From contig NZ_CP128399.1 in assembly GCF_030389965.1 (NCBI RefSeq), forward strand, positions 248,001 to 312,000: a stretch of 64,000 bases of DNA. The letters are read 5' to 3'. The notes beneath the pieces are model-generated. The model saw only the letters and a program-made list of their open reading frames with translations. It was not told where the DNA came from and ran no database searches. The DNA comes from Candidatus Chlorohelix allophototropha (GTDB lineage: Bacteria; Chloroflexota; Chloroflexia; Chloroheliales; Chloroheliaceae). A program made the translations under genes and the position numbers. Below, piece after piece: positions 16,224 through 24,675 of this stretch. The first letter of the stretch is position 1. Each line of letters opens with the position of its first letter.

Positions 16224-18014
16224 TTACGGGGCAGGCAGTGGTACTAAAACTGGCACCCCGATATTCGGTCTCCAGGAATAACCTACTGCTAGGTAGGTAA
16301 AGATGCAGGTGAAAGTACCGCCATAGTAAAAGCATGTACCGAGGAAACGGCTACCCACTAGGGTAGTGACGAACTGCTCAGGCACTAGATTGATGTTAAA
16401 GTGCCGCTTGAGGAAGCGTGATAGTATGTATGCACCTTCCAGACGTGAGCCACGGTACATAAACCAGAACATAAAGCTTAGTAACCAGATCAAATGACCA
16501 TAATATAATATCATAGTTAGATGACCATCATTCCATATCTTACTAGTAGCTTGGAAGATATAGAACAAAGTACCTGGCCTACCGGGGAAACTCAGAGGCC
16601 CGGCGGGGTCTTTCGGGTCGATAGCATACTGGAAGCTGCCAAAGTACGCTCCCATCATGTACCAAACAATGACGCTCAAGGGTTTGATAGCCCACAACAT
16701 CGCCAACCAGATTTGATCCTGGATGGAGAAACCGCACGTACCACCGTAAGCGGGACCAAGGCAAGGATAGTCAAAACTACGTTTGGTTATGCCTTTTGCA
16801 TCAAATAGCGGGCTGCGCCTGGTGAAGAAGACCGCACGTGAGAGCGGTATCATCACGAAGAAGAAGCCAGATGTTAAGGCGTGTAAGAATACCCAGTCGC
16901 TTACACTGGTTTGATAACCGGGCCAGACATGTAATATACCGGGCCAAACAGTTTCAAGTATATAAGGGCGTAGCCAGTCGATATACCACTCTGGTGGGAA
17001 TATCTTGAAGTCCACCAGTGAGTTAATACCCATTACACCCCAAGCTGAGAAGCCAGTGAAGAAGGCGAAGAAGAAGCATATGACCGATATATCTACCTGC
17101 CTATCTTCTTTGTCAAACCACCTAATCCACTTGGATATAACCCAAGGATTCTTGGTGTCGTCGTCACGCACATCCCACAAATATTGAGCGCCGTGGAACA
17201 CACCACCGAAGATATAAAGCGCGCAACAGTTGACATGGTTCCAAACAAATAGGTTTAGAGTCACGTCGCTCCATTGCCCCAAAGCGGCACTTTCACCTCT
17301 AGGGAAGGTGAACCAAGCGAATGCGCTGTAAAGCATGCCCGTCCAGCCGAATATCACGAGGTTAACGTGCAATTGCGCTTTCGGGTCTTCCAAATGCCGA
17401 TTAAATGTTGGCGGTTTTCTATACGTAACTACACCAGCTATAAGTAAAGCACATGCCAGTAACAATAGGAAACCGTCAAAATTCATAAGCGGAATGATTT
17501 TAGCTTGCCTCTGTGCGGCATCGGTCAAGCCTATTCCAAAGAGAACAGGACCGCGCTGCATAACCAGCAGCGACCACAGGTTCCAAGCAAAGCACCACCA
17601 TGCAATGTAAATTAGGTGACCGCCCCATGCTTTTGCATAGGTTAGAGCCGCAGCTTGCAGGATGCGGTTGCGGTAATGCCACCAGCCAAACAAAATGAGA
17701 CCTAGCCCACTGATTATGTGAATCAGTGCATAGGTTAGCACCTTCTCTTTAGTATCGATGCCGAGGTTATATAGTTGCGGCTCGATGGAGAGAAAAAAGT
17801 AGTTTCCCGGCGCTGTAATACCACTCCCGATATTAAAAGCTACCATTACCCCGATCATACCTGAGACAATCAGGTGTCCACCGAATATTTGGTCTTCGGT
17901 ACGTGGGAAGGCGAACAACTGATACCAGTTATAGCCTCGCACATGGAGTTCGGCGGCCTTGTTTAAGGCGGGACGGTTGATTACTGGTGCAGCGGGACGT
18001 AGCTGAATACTCAT
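16224..18014 (-). CDS. pscA: Type I photosynthetic reaction-centre core protein (PscA/PshA-like)
   Basis: The 596-residue protein has 11 hydrophobic helices, as in all type I reaction-centre proteins: six antenna helices, then five electron-transfer helices. The loop after helix 8 carries D-YPCLGPAYGGTC (residues 415-427). Cys418 and Cys427 fit the ligand positions for the 4Fe-4S cluster F_X that is shared between two subunits; photosystem I has PCDGPGRGGTC at this site. His507 in YYGHLIWLLSFMFWF of helix 10 is the likely axial ligand of the special-pair chlorophyll, followed by the YRGSR loop. With one gene and one Cys pair per chain the centre would be a homodimer. The length is close to heliobacterial PshA (about 600) and well short of chlorobial PscA (about 730). 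AGGAG precedes the ATG by 9 bases. The gene symbol marks the family only; the sequence looks distant from all three known lineages. Confidence 0.95.
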   Translation of the reverse strand: MSIQLRPAAPVINRPALNKAAELHVRGYNWYQLFAFPRTEDQIFGGHLIVSGMIGVMVAFNIGSGITAPGNYFFLSIEPQLYNLGIDTKEKVLTYALIHIISGLGLILFGWWHYRNRILQAAALTYAKAWGGHLIYIAWWCFAWNLWSLLVMQRGPVLFGIGLTDAAQRQAKIIPLMNFDGFLLLLACALLIAGVVTYRKPPTFNRHLEDPKAQLHVNLVIFGWTGMLYSAFAWFTFPRGESAALGQWSDVTLNLFVWNHVNCCALYIFGGVFHGAQYLWDVRDDDTKNPWVISKWIRWFDKEDRQVDISVICFFFAFFTGFSAWGVMGINSLVDFKIFPPEWYIDWLRPYILETVWPGILHVWPGYQTSVSDWVFLHALTSGFFFVMIPLSRAVFFTRRSPLFDAKGITKRSFDYPCLGPAYGGTCGFSIQDQIWLAMLWAIKPLSVIVWYMMGAYFGSFQYAIDPKDPAGPLSFPGRPGTLFYIFQATSKIWNDGHLTMILYYGHLIWLLSFMFWFMYRGSRLEGAYILSRFLKRHFNINLVPEQFVTTLVGSRFLGTCFYYGGTFTCIFTYLAVGYSWRPNIGVPVLVPLPAP

Positions 18015-18323
18015 AAAGCTGCGCTCCTGTTCCAGTGTCCAGAAAGCCCGTATGGGGATTTTGTATCTGGACCTTTACAAAACCCAAATAGGATATACTG
18101 ACCGACCCAACCAGTTTTGGATAACACCAAACCGAGCTAACTTAAGCTAGCATGTTTCAACCAGTCGAGACAGTTTGAGCCATTTACCTTGTTTGCATGA
18201 TAAAGTAAGCTCAAGAATGCTTCAGTAGTTTCCACTACACCTCTATTTTTTGTAGAACTAATTACTCTGATGTTAAATACTGTAAAAATTGAGGTAAGAA
18301 GTGATGATAACTCTTATGCTAGG
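18015..18323 (-). promoter_or_regulatory. Upstream region of the reaction-centre gene with an imperfect palindrome
   Basis: This 309-base gap holds no gene. An interrupted palindrome GCTAACTTAAGCTAGC at 18136-18151 (one mismatched pair of positions) lies about 120 bases before the start codon and might be an operator. On the minus strand TTAACA (about 18276-18271) and TACAAA (about 18254-18249), 16 bases apart, make a weak promoter candidate. No clear consensus promoter was found, which would fit activator-dependent or light/oxygen-responsive control, but that is speculation. Confidence 0.3.
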
Positions 18324-20498
18324 CTAACTTTGTAAGCTCAAATCACCAATTGCAAATGCCAAACGGCGTGTATCACTGAACGGCATTTGTAGCTCTTGTG
18401 GAAAGGCAGCGGGCAATAAACTGGTAAAACTCAACAAATTGCTTCCGGTTTTAAGGTTAAGTTTTAAGGTTTGTGGTTGAGGTGTTTGCGTTAAGTTCAA
18501 CTGCGGTTGGGTTAACCCATTTAAGGTTATTTCGAGATGGTTGCCTGCTGCCAAGCTCCATGCTTGTAAATCGAGTTGTACTTCCCCGGCTTTTGCTGTC
18601 ACAATCTGAATTTCCAACCGATTCTCCACCCAGCGATAGGCGCGTCCATCCGGCAATTTCTGAACTTCATAGCCACCACCGCTCGTTGCCAGCAACGCTG
18701 TCTGGCTATCAGTTGCAGACGGCACATGGAAAATTGCGGTACGCCCATCATCAAATACCGCAGCGCCGCTCAGCCCCTTTAAATATTCCTCAAGACCTTT
18801 TATATCTTCCTGACTGAATAAGCCTTCATCTCGGTATAAAACCACATACCGGATGTTGTAAAGCTGTAGCAATTTTAGTTGCGGCTGTGGGTTAGCTGCA
18901 AAAATAGCCTCCGACTTTTGTGGAGGGAAATTGAAAAACGCGCCGATTGGCTCTATTCCTTCGTAAAGCTGGATTACACGTCTGGAAACGTAACCTCCCG
19001 CAATAGGGTGTTGGTGGATGGTCTGGAAGAACATACGGCGACTGTCGCGGGTATAGTGGGAGGTGATAGGCAACTCCAACAGACCATAACTGCGGTCGGA
19101 ATCTTTGCCGATTTCTTGAAAATAGGTGGGGTAGTATAACGAGTCTTGTTTAAGCGGTAGCGCCAAAGTATCAGCTATGAATAAAGCCAATAACAGAGTG
19201 GCGGCTATTCCATACCTAGATTTAGGGAATCGTAGGAAATGCCATTTACTTATGATCCAGCCTGCCCCATAGCCTGCCATCAGGCTGATACCTAGCGTAG
19301 CCAGCGAAAGCAACCGTAACGGGCTACGTGCTAAATTCAAAAGAGGGATTTTTTCAAGCAATTGGTAGGGCATTGGGATGCCGCTACTCAATAGTGTGGC
19401 AGGATCATCGCTAAAGTTAAGACGCAAATATGGACCGAGACTAAGGCTCAATGTTACTAGTGTTATTCCGCACCACCACCACAGCCAACGCTTATTTTCA
19501 CTTCGCCACCACACCCACAAGCCTAATCCTGCCAATGCCAACGCTACAAAGCCCAGATAATAGGGATTGGTGCGGTAACCATCACTACGTTCGGGGTTAA
19601 ATAAGCCGAAGAGTGGGCTTGATTCGAGGATGGTTTCTTGCCTTGACAGGTCGTAATTGAAAACCAGAAAACCATCGCTGTTGCTACGAAAAGCTCCAAG
19701 CGCAATAGGGGCTGGCAATAGTAACCCGCCTGCTCCAATGCTTATAGCTCTAAGACTAAGTTCGCGCCAGTTGTACCCTTCTTTGCCCTTCCTGAAACTG
19801 CGCCAGATCATAAACAGGTATAAGGCTACACTATACATTCCCAGATAGGTAAAATAATACCAATCGCTGTAAAAAGTCAGCCATAGGCACAGGATTGCCA
19901 GCATTGGGTACAAATAAGTGTTTTTGGTGGAACTTTTCGACAGAGCTTTATGCAGAAATAGTAGGTAGAGCGGTATCCATTGTTGCCAGTGAACGTTGAT
20001 TTGTCCGCGTCCCACACTGTGCTGGTGGTATGCCCCAAAGTTGTAGAACGCGCCCACCAGAAAAGGAGCAATGTAAGAAGTGTAACCCATGAAATAACGC
20101 GCCAGCGCATACGCTGCCCAACCTGTAGCAACATATCCGGTTAAAATTATTAGGTTGAAAGCTGCCGCGTTGCCCAGAAAACTTGCTAATATGCCACCCG
20201 GAATACTCAGGGTAGGTTGCAGCGTATGGTAATAAAGCTGAAGAGGGTTTGCAGCATTTCGGTAAGGATAGAAAAGTACGTCGGTAACATAGGGGTTTTT
20301 GAACCGTTCAAAAAGGGAGGTGCGTACCCACCAAAAATTCCAGATATTCTGGTTGCTATCGGGGTAACTTGCCGGGATAGATTCGGTTAGGTGCAAAACC
20401 AGAGGATAGGTGTATAACAATGCCAATAGCAGGTAAGCCAGCGGTACTACCAGTTGAAGCCCTATACTGGATTTGGTACTGCCGACGGGCTTTTGCAC
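18324..20498 (-). CDS. Large multispanning membrane protein, glycosyltransferase-like
   Basis: The 724-residue protein starts at GTG (AAGGA 7 bases upstream). It has about 11-12 transmembrane helices in the first 450 residues and a soluble extracytoplasmic C-terminal part of about 270 residues. The first loop (SIPASYPDSNQNIWNFWWVRTSL) and the next loop around YHTLQPTLSIPGG resemble the large membrane proteins often annotated as GT-C or YfhO-like glycosyltransferases. The C-terminal region has a jelly-roll-like strand pattern. It lies upstream of the reaction-centre gene on the same strand, but with a 309-base gap. No specific function can be assigned. Confidence 0.6.
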   Translation of the reverse strand: MQKPVGSTKSSIGLQLVVPLAYLLLALLYTYPLVLHLTESIPASYPDSNQNIWNFWWVRTSLFERFKNPYVTDVLFYPYRNAANPLQLYYHTLQPTLSIPGGILASFLGNAAAFNLIILTGYVATGWAAYALARYFMGYTSYIAPFLVGAFYNFGAYHQHSVGRGQINVHWQQWIPLYLLFLHKALSKSSTKNTYLYPMLAILCLWLTFYSDWYYFTYLGMYSVALYLFMIWRSFRKGKEGYNWRELSLRAISIGAGGLLLPAPIALGAFRSNSDGFLVFNYDLSRQETILESSPLFGLFNPERSDGYRTNPYYLGFVALALAGLGLWVWWRSENKRWLWWWCGITLVTLSLSLGPYLRLNFSDDPATLLSSGIPMPYQLLEKIPLLNLARSPLRLLSLATLGISLMAGYGAGWIISKWHFLRFPKSRYGIAATLLLALFIADTLALPLKQDSLYYPTYFQEIGKDSDRSYGLLELPITSHYTRDSRRMFFQTIHQHPIAGGYVSRRVIQLYEGIEPIGAFFNFPPQKSEAIFAANPQPQLKLLQLYNIRYVVLYRDEGLFSQEDIKGLEEYLKGLSGAAVFDDGRTAIFHVPSATDSQTALLATSGGGYEVQKLPDGRAYRWVENRLEIQIVTAKAGEVQLDLQAWSLAAGNHLEITLNGLTQPQLNLTQTPQPQTLKLNLKTGSNLLSFTSLLPAAFPQELQMPFSDTRRLAFAIGDLSLQS

Positions 20499-20746
20499 CA
20501 GAAGCTTCCTTTTGCTAGAGATTCTTTGTATAAATGTTCCAGATGTGCAAAAAGCAGAATTAACCTATAAGAAATCCAACTTTTATCTACCCAACAACCG
20601 GGCGAAATTATAGCACAGGAGTTTTTAAAGTCGCAAATAAGCTAAATCGCGTTAATTGAGCTTCGGATTCGCTACAAGTTACTTACAACCTCTATTTAGT
20701 GATAAAATCAGCACAAATCAAAACCCCTTAATAGAAAAGGATAACT

Positions 20747-22225
20747 ATGAAAGATAAATTTATATGGGTTGGGCGTATAATGCCCGTTCTGGCACTATTA
20801 GGCTTGGTGCTGGCAGCGTGCGGAGACGAGCCAAAACCCACTTCTCCTGCCTCTACAACTGTTGCGCTTGCAACTACCGCCAGTGCTACCTCTACCCCGG
20901 TGGTACTGCTTCCTACCGTCGCACAGACTGCACTAGCAGCGACTACTGCGGCTACAACTGCCCTTTCAAATACTGTTGCGCCTGTAACCGCTACTTTGCC
21001 ACCTGCTACCCCGCAACCGCTTCCAACGGGCTTACCGGGTAAAATTAGTATTGTGGGCAATGATGGACAACTTTATCTCTCTCGTCTGGATGGAAAAAGC
21101 CCACAAATTTTATTGGGACAAGCAGGTGTTAACCCGGTTCAAAGCGGCGATGGTCAAATCTTTGCTTTCCCGACATGGAGCAAAGATGGTAAGAAACTGG
21201 CAGCTATTTCTCTGAATATAAAGAGCGGGGCGTTGGTCACCTCGGATGTGTGGGTAGTAAAGGAAGACGGTACAAGCGCCTATAAAGTACGGGATAGTGA
21301 GCCAACCGGTGGTATTTATCTGAACTTCTCACCGGATGGAAACGTTCTTAGTATGTTGGTGGGCGGAAATGGAACGCTTGAATTACAGGTGGCTGATACT
21401 TCTACTGGGTCTGTAGCTAAACCATCTGCACCCCGCAAGTTGCTGGAAGGGCAACCAGTGTACAGTAGTTGGGCTTCAGACAATGCTACTTTGTTAGTTC
21501 ATACTACTGATGCTAATAATGACACTCTCAATATTATTGATGCAAAAAATCCGGGTGGCAAGAATCAGAATATTCCGTTTAAACCGGGTTCTTTTCGAGC
21601 GCCGGAATGGTCGAGTGACGGCACACGTTTTGCCTATGTAGCTGCGGCTGATAGTCCCGGTAAACCACAGGCGTTGGTTATTTCAGATAAAGCTGGCAAA
21701 GAATTAAGCCGTCAGGTTGGCAACGGTGAGGGTATGTCCTTTAACTGGTCGCCGGATGGCAAGCAACTGGCTTTTATGTCACAAGCTACTACCGGGGATT
21801 TTTACGATGCTTTATATCTGGCGGATGTTACCGCTGCTACCAAGACCAAAATTGATGATGGAATCGTGCTGGCGTTTTTCTGGTCGCCCGATTCTCGCAA
21901 AATTGCCTATGTCACTCTCAACCCTACTTCCAATATTTTCACTTGGATTGTGTACGATTTAGTTTCTAAAAAAAGCGCGCTGCTGATGGAATGGGGACCG
22001 AGTGAAGCAACCGCTCAGATTTTGGGCTATTCTGATCAGTATAGCCAGAGTGATTCTATCTGGTCGCCGGATAGCAAGGCGCTGGTTTTCGGGGGTTATG
22101 ATAAAGCTGCTATCTTGCAACCACAGCCGGGTGAGCCGCAAATTTATATATTGCAGGTGGATGGTACGAACAGCGGACAATATTACAAAGCAGGGGTTGG
22201 TGAACTGGCTTTCTGGAGTAAGTAG
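20747..22225 (+). CDS. Lipoprotein with TolB/WD40-like beta-propeller
   Basis: The 492-residue protein has a signal peptide with lipobox LVLAAC (Cys near residue 25) and an Ala/Thr/Pro linker to about residue 90. Repeated blades follow: FPTWSKDGKKLAAIS, YLNFSPDGNVLSML, SFNWSPDGKQLAFMS, AFFWSPDSRKIAYVT and SIWSPDSKALVFGG. The W-S-P-D-G/S-K-x-I/L-A-F pattern is the PD40/TolB propeller signature, giving six or so blades. It would be an extracytoplasmic binding or scaffold protein. AAGGAT precedes the ATG. The partner is unknown. Confidence 0.85.
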   Translation: MKDKFIWVGRIMPVLALLGLVLAACGDEPKPTSPASTTVALATTASATSTPVVLLPTVAQTALAATTAATTALSNTVAPVTATLPPATPQPLPTGLPGKISIVGNDGQLYLSRLDGKSPQILLGQAGVNPVQSGDGQIFAFPTWSKDGKKLAAISLNIKSGALVTSDVWVVKEDGTSAYKVRDSEPTGGIYLNFSPDGNVLSMLVGGNGTLELQVADTSTGSVAKPSAPRKLLEGQPVYSSWASDNATLLVHTTDANNDTLNIIDAKNPGGKNQNIPFKPGSFRAPEWSSDGTRFAYVAAADSPGKPQALVISDKAGKELSRQVGNGEGMSFNWSPDGKQLAFMSQATTGDFYDALYLADVTAATKTKIDDGIVLAFFWSPDSRKIAYVTLNPTSNIFTWIVYDLVSKKSALLMEWGPSEATAQILGYSDQYSQSDSIWSPDSKALVFGGYDKAAILQPQPGEPQIYILQVDGTNSGQYYKAGVGELAFWSK

Positions 22226-22297
22226 TGGCACATATATAGCTTATTGGACTAGAATAGCAAAAATGACTTTAAATTCAAGATTGGCGATAGGAAAATT

Positions 22298-23938
22298 ATG
22301 GATTCAGTGCGTATGAACTCGAATAATATAAATCTGGCGATAAATTCTACTCCCAAGCGGGGAGAACCTGTAAACTTGCGCGAGGTAGCGGTGCTATTAC
22401 ATCCCGGCGATGATGTAGCAATCGCTCGCATGACTCTGCTGTCAGGGGCGCTACTGCGCTTACCCGATGATGCGCAAGATGCCGGAAAATTGGTGGAAGT
22501 AGTGCAATTAATTCAGCCGGGGCATAAGGTGGCGCTGCGGGATATTGCAGTAGGAAGTCCGGTGCGCCGTTACGGTTCGGTGATCGGCTTTACCACGCAA
22601 GCGGTTCAAACTGGGCAGCATGTTCATACCCATAACCTGAGCGTAGGCGCGTTGAACCAGAATTATGAATTTGGAGTAGATTATAGCCAAGTAGAATATG
22701 TAGCGCCCGAATTGCGCCGCACCTTCATGGGCTACAAACGTCCCAATGGGAAAGCTGCTACCCGCAATTATATTGCCATTATCGGTACGGTCAATTGTTC
22801 AGCCAGCGCCATTCGCCTGATTCAAAATCGTTTTGGAGAAGCAACCTTGCGTGATTTTCCAAATGTGGATGGGGTAATCGGGCTAACTCACAAGAGCGGT
22901 TGCGGAATGCGCCTTGGTAGCGATGCGGTTGAACAACTCCAGCGTACTCTGGCGGGTATGGCGGTTAATGCCAATGTGGGCGCATACGTATTGGTTGGTT
23001 TGGGCTGCGAAATCAATCAGGTGCGTGACATGATTGAGAGCATGGGTTTGTCGGGCGAAAACGGCAATTACTCAAGCTGGAAAAAGCCGCTTTTCTACAC
23101 TATTCAGGAGAATCACGGCATCTCTGGGGTAGTGGCTGAGGTTTCACGCATCGTGGGTGATTTATTACCGGAAGTAAACGCTGTCAAGCGTGAGCCGATT
23201 CCTGTCTCCGAAATAACGTTGGCGCTACAGTGCGGTGGGAGCGATGGCTGGAGTGGCATCACTGCTAATCCGGCACTTGGCTTTTGCGTGGATGAACTGG
23301 TAAGGCAGGGTGGCACGGCGATTCTCAGTGAGACTCCTGAAATTTACGGGGCAGAACATATGCTAATCCGGCGCGCCAAAAGCCGAGAGGTCGGCGAGGC
23401 GTTGCTGGAACGCTTCAAGTGGTGGGAACATTACACCTCGATTAATGGAATGGAAATGGATAATAACCCTACGCCCGGTAACAAACTGGGCGGTCTTACT
23501 ACGATTTATGAAAAATCGTTGGGCGCAATAGCGAAGGGTGGCTCTACCCCACTGAACGCAGTTTATAAATACGCCCATCCTGTCACCGAGCGTGGTCTGG
23601 TGATAATGGATACGCCCGGCTATGACCCGGTTTCAGCTACGGGGCAGGTAGCGGGTGGCGCAAACATGATTGCTTTTACCACCGGACGCGGTTCTGTATT
23701 TGGCTTCAAGCCCGCGCCTTCCATCAAAGTTTCCACCAATTCAACCCTTTATGAAAATATGCCGGGCGATATTGATGTAGATGCGGGCGTGGTGCTTGAT
23801 GGGATTAGCACTCAGGAAGTGGGTAGGCGCATTTTTGAAGAGGTCATTGCGGTTGCCAGTGGTAAGCAAAGTAAGAGTGAGGCGCAGGGAATCGGTGAGG
23901 AAGAATTTTGTCCCTGGATTCTTGGCGCTACGCTGTAA
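22298..23938 (+). CDS. UxaA-family (altronate/galactarate-type) dehydratase
   Basis: The 546-residue protein combines an N-terminal SAF domain (about residues 25-115, including VALRDIAVGSPVRRYGSVIG and GQHVHTHNLSVGAL) with the long catalytic domain of the UxaA/GarD family. The latter has FMGYKRPNGKAATRNYIAIIGTVNCSASA, HKSGCGMRLGSD and LQCGGSDGWSGITANPALG, and ends with GEEEFCPWILGATL. Conserved Cys residues in HKSGCG and LQCGG could bind the catalytic iron. The family dehydrates sugar acids such as altronate or galactarate to 2-keto-3-deoxy acids. No other sugar-acid gene is nearby, so the physiological substrate is uncertain. SAF and catalytic domains are in one chain, as in enterobacterial UxaA. 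Confidence 0.88.
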   Translation: MDSVRMNSNNINLAINSTPKRGEPVNLREVAVLLHPGDDVAIARMTLLSGALLRLPDDAQDAGKLVEVVQLIQPGHKVALRDIAVGSPVRRYGSVIGFTTQAVQTGQHVHTHNLSVGALNQNYEFGVDYSQVEYVAPELRRTFMGYKRPNGKAATRNYIAIIGTVNCSASAIRLIQNRFGEATLRDFPNVDGVIGLTHKSGCGMRLGSDAVEQLQRTLAGMAVNANVGAYVLVGLGCEINQVRDMIESMGLSGENGNYSSWKKPLFYTIQENHGISGVVAEVSRIVGDLLPEVNAVKREPIPVSEITLALQCGGSDGWSGITANPALGFCVDELVRQGGTAILSETPEIYGAEHMLIRRAKSREVGEALLERFKWWEHYTSINGMEMDNNPTPGNKLGGLTTIYEKSLGAIAKGGSTPLNAVYKYAHPVTERGLVIMDTPGYDPVSATGQVAGGANMIAFTTGRGSVFGFKPAPSIKVSTNSTLYENMPGDIDVDAGVVLDGISTQEVGRRIFEEVIAVASGKQSKSEAQGIGEEEFCPWILGATL

Positions 23939-24124
23939 GGTTGGCATGCGTGGAAACTAATAGTTAGAAATATAAGGTCGGGAAGTCACAAGTTTGCAGT
24001 CTTTCCCTTTGAAATGTATAGAACATTTTTACTAAAATTAATGTCAGTTTTGACTAATGCTTGCTATACTATTTATGCCATCTGATTTTATAGAAGTGTG
24101 CAATAAGAAAGGAGAACGGGCATT

Positions 24125-24586
24125 ATGGGCTTAACCTGTGGACTTGAAGAGTTAGCTGCGCAACCTGTATTATCCATGCGCACTAGAACCAGTGCACAAG
24201 AATTACCTCAGTTTTTTGGCAAAGCTTATGGGATGGTTTTTCAATATCTGAGTAAATTGAATGCGCCACCTGCTGGACCACCCTTTGCTATGTACTACAA
24301 TATGGATATGCAAAACCTTGATGTAGAGGCAGGTTTCCCTGTTTCCAAGCCGCTTGCAGGCGAAGGCGAATTTATCGCCAATGAAATAGCGGCTGGAAAA
24401 TATGCTACCTGCTTATACAAAGGCTCGTACCAAGAAGTTGGTTCTGCTTATGAGACTCTTTCTACTTGGATTAAAGAAAATGGCTACACTCCGACCGGAA
24501 TTGCCTGCGAAATGTATTTGAACGATCCTGCTGACACTCCTCCCGAACAGTTACTAACAAAAGTCATGTTCCAACTGCTCCCCTAG
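24125..24586 (+). CDS. GyrI-like small-molecule-binding domain protein
   Basis: The 153 residues form one GyrI/AraC effector-binding domain. The order is QPVLSMRTRTSAQELPQFFGKAYGMVFQYL, then AMYYNMDMQNLDVEAGFPV (strand with the conserved D-x-E-x-G-x-P), AAGKYATCLYKGSYQEVGSAYETLSTWI and YLNDPADTPPEQLLTKVMFQLL. Stand-alone members bind hydrophobic or cationic compounds, act as hydrolases on them, or inhibit gyrase. There is no attached DNA-binding domain. A good AAAGGAG lies 8 bases upstream. It is a single-gene unit ended by a bidirectional terminator. Confidence 0.85.
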   Translation: MGLTCGLEELAAQPVLSMRTRTSAQELPQFFGKAYGMVFQYLSKLNAPPAGPPFAMYYNMDMQNLDVEAGFPVSKPLAGEGEFIANEIAAGKYATCLYKGSYQEVGSAYETLSTWIKENGYTPTGIACEMYLNDPADTPPEQLLTKVMFQLLP

Positions 24587-24615
24587 CGAAAGTGAAATCT
24601 GCTATTCCACTAATC

Positions 24616-24654
24616 AAAAAAGGGCTTTCCGGTTAATCTCCGGCAGCCCTTTTA
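24616..24654. terminator. Bidirectional terminator between gyrI-like and plsC-like genes
   Basis: AAAAGGGCTTTCCGG and CCGGCAGCCCTTTT form a long stem with one small internal bulge and a 7-base loop. T-runs follow on both strands, so it serves both converging genes. Confidence 0.85.
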
Positions 24655-24675
24655 ATTTTATTACTGTTACTAACT

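Noticed and set aside
16224-18014. Reading the reaction-centre protein as a type II (PufL/PufM) subunit or a CP43/CP47-like antenna
   Set aside because: Type II subunits have five helices and no F_X cysteines, and CP43/CP47 have six. Eleven helices with PC-x-GP-xx-GGTC exclude both.
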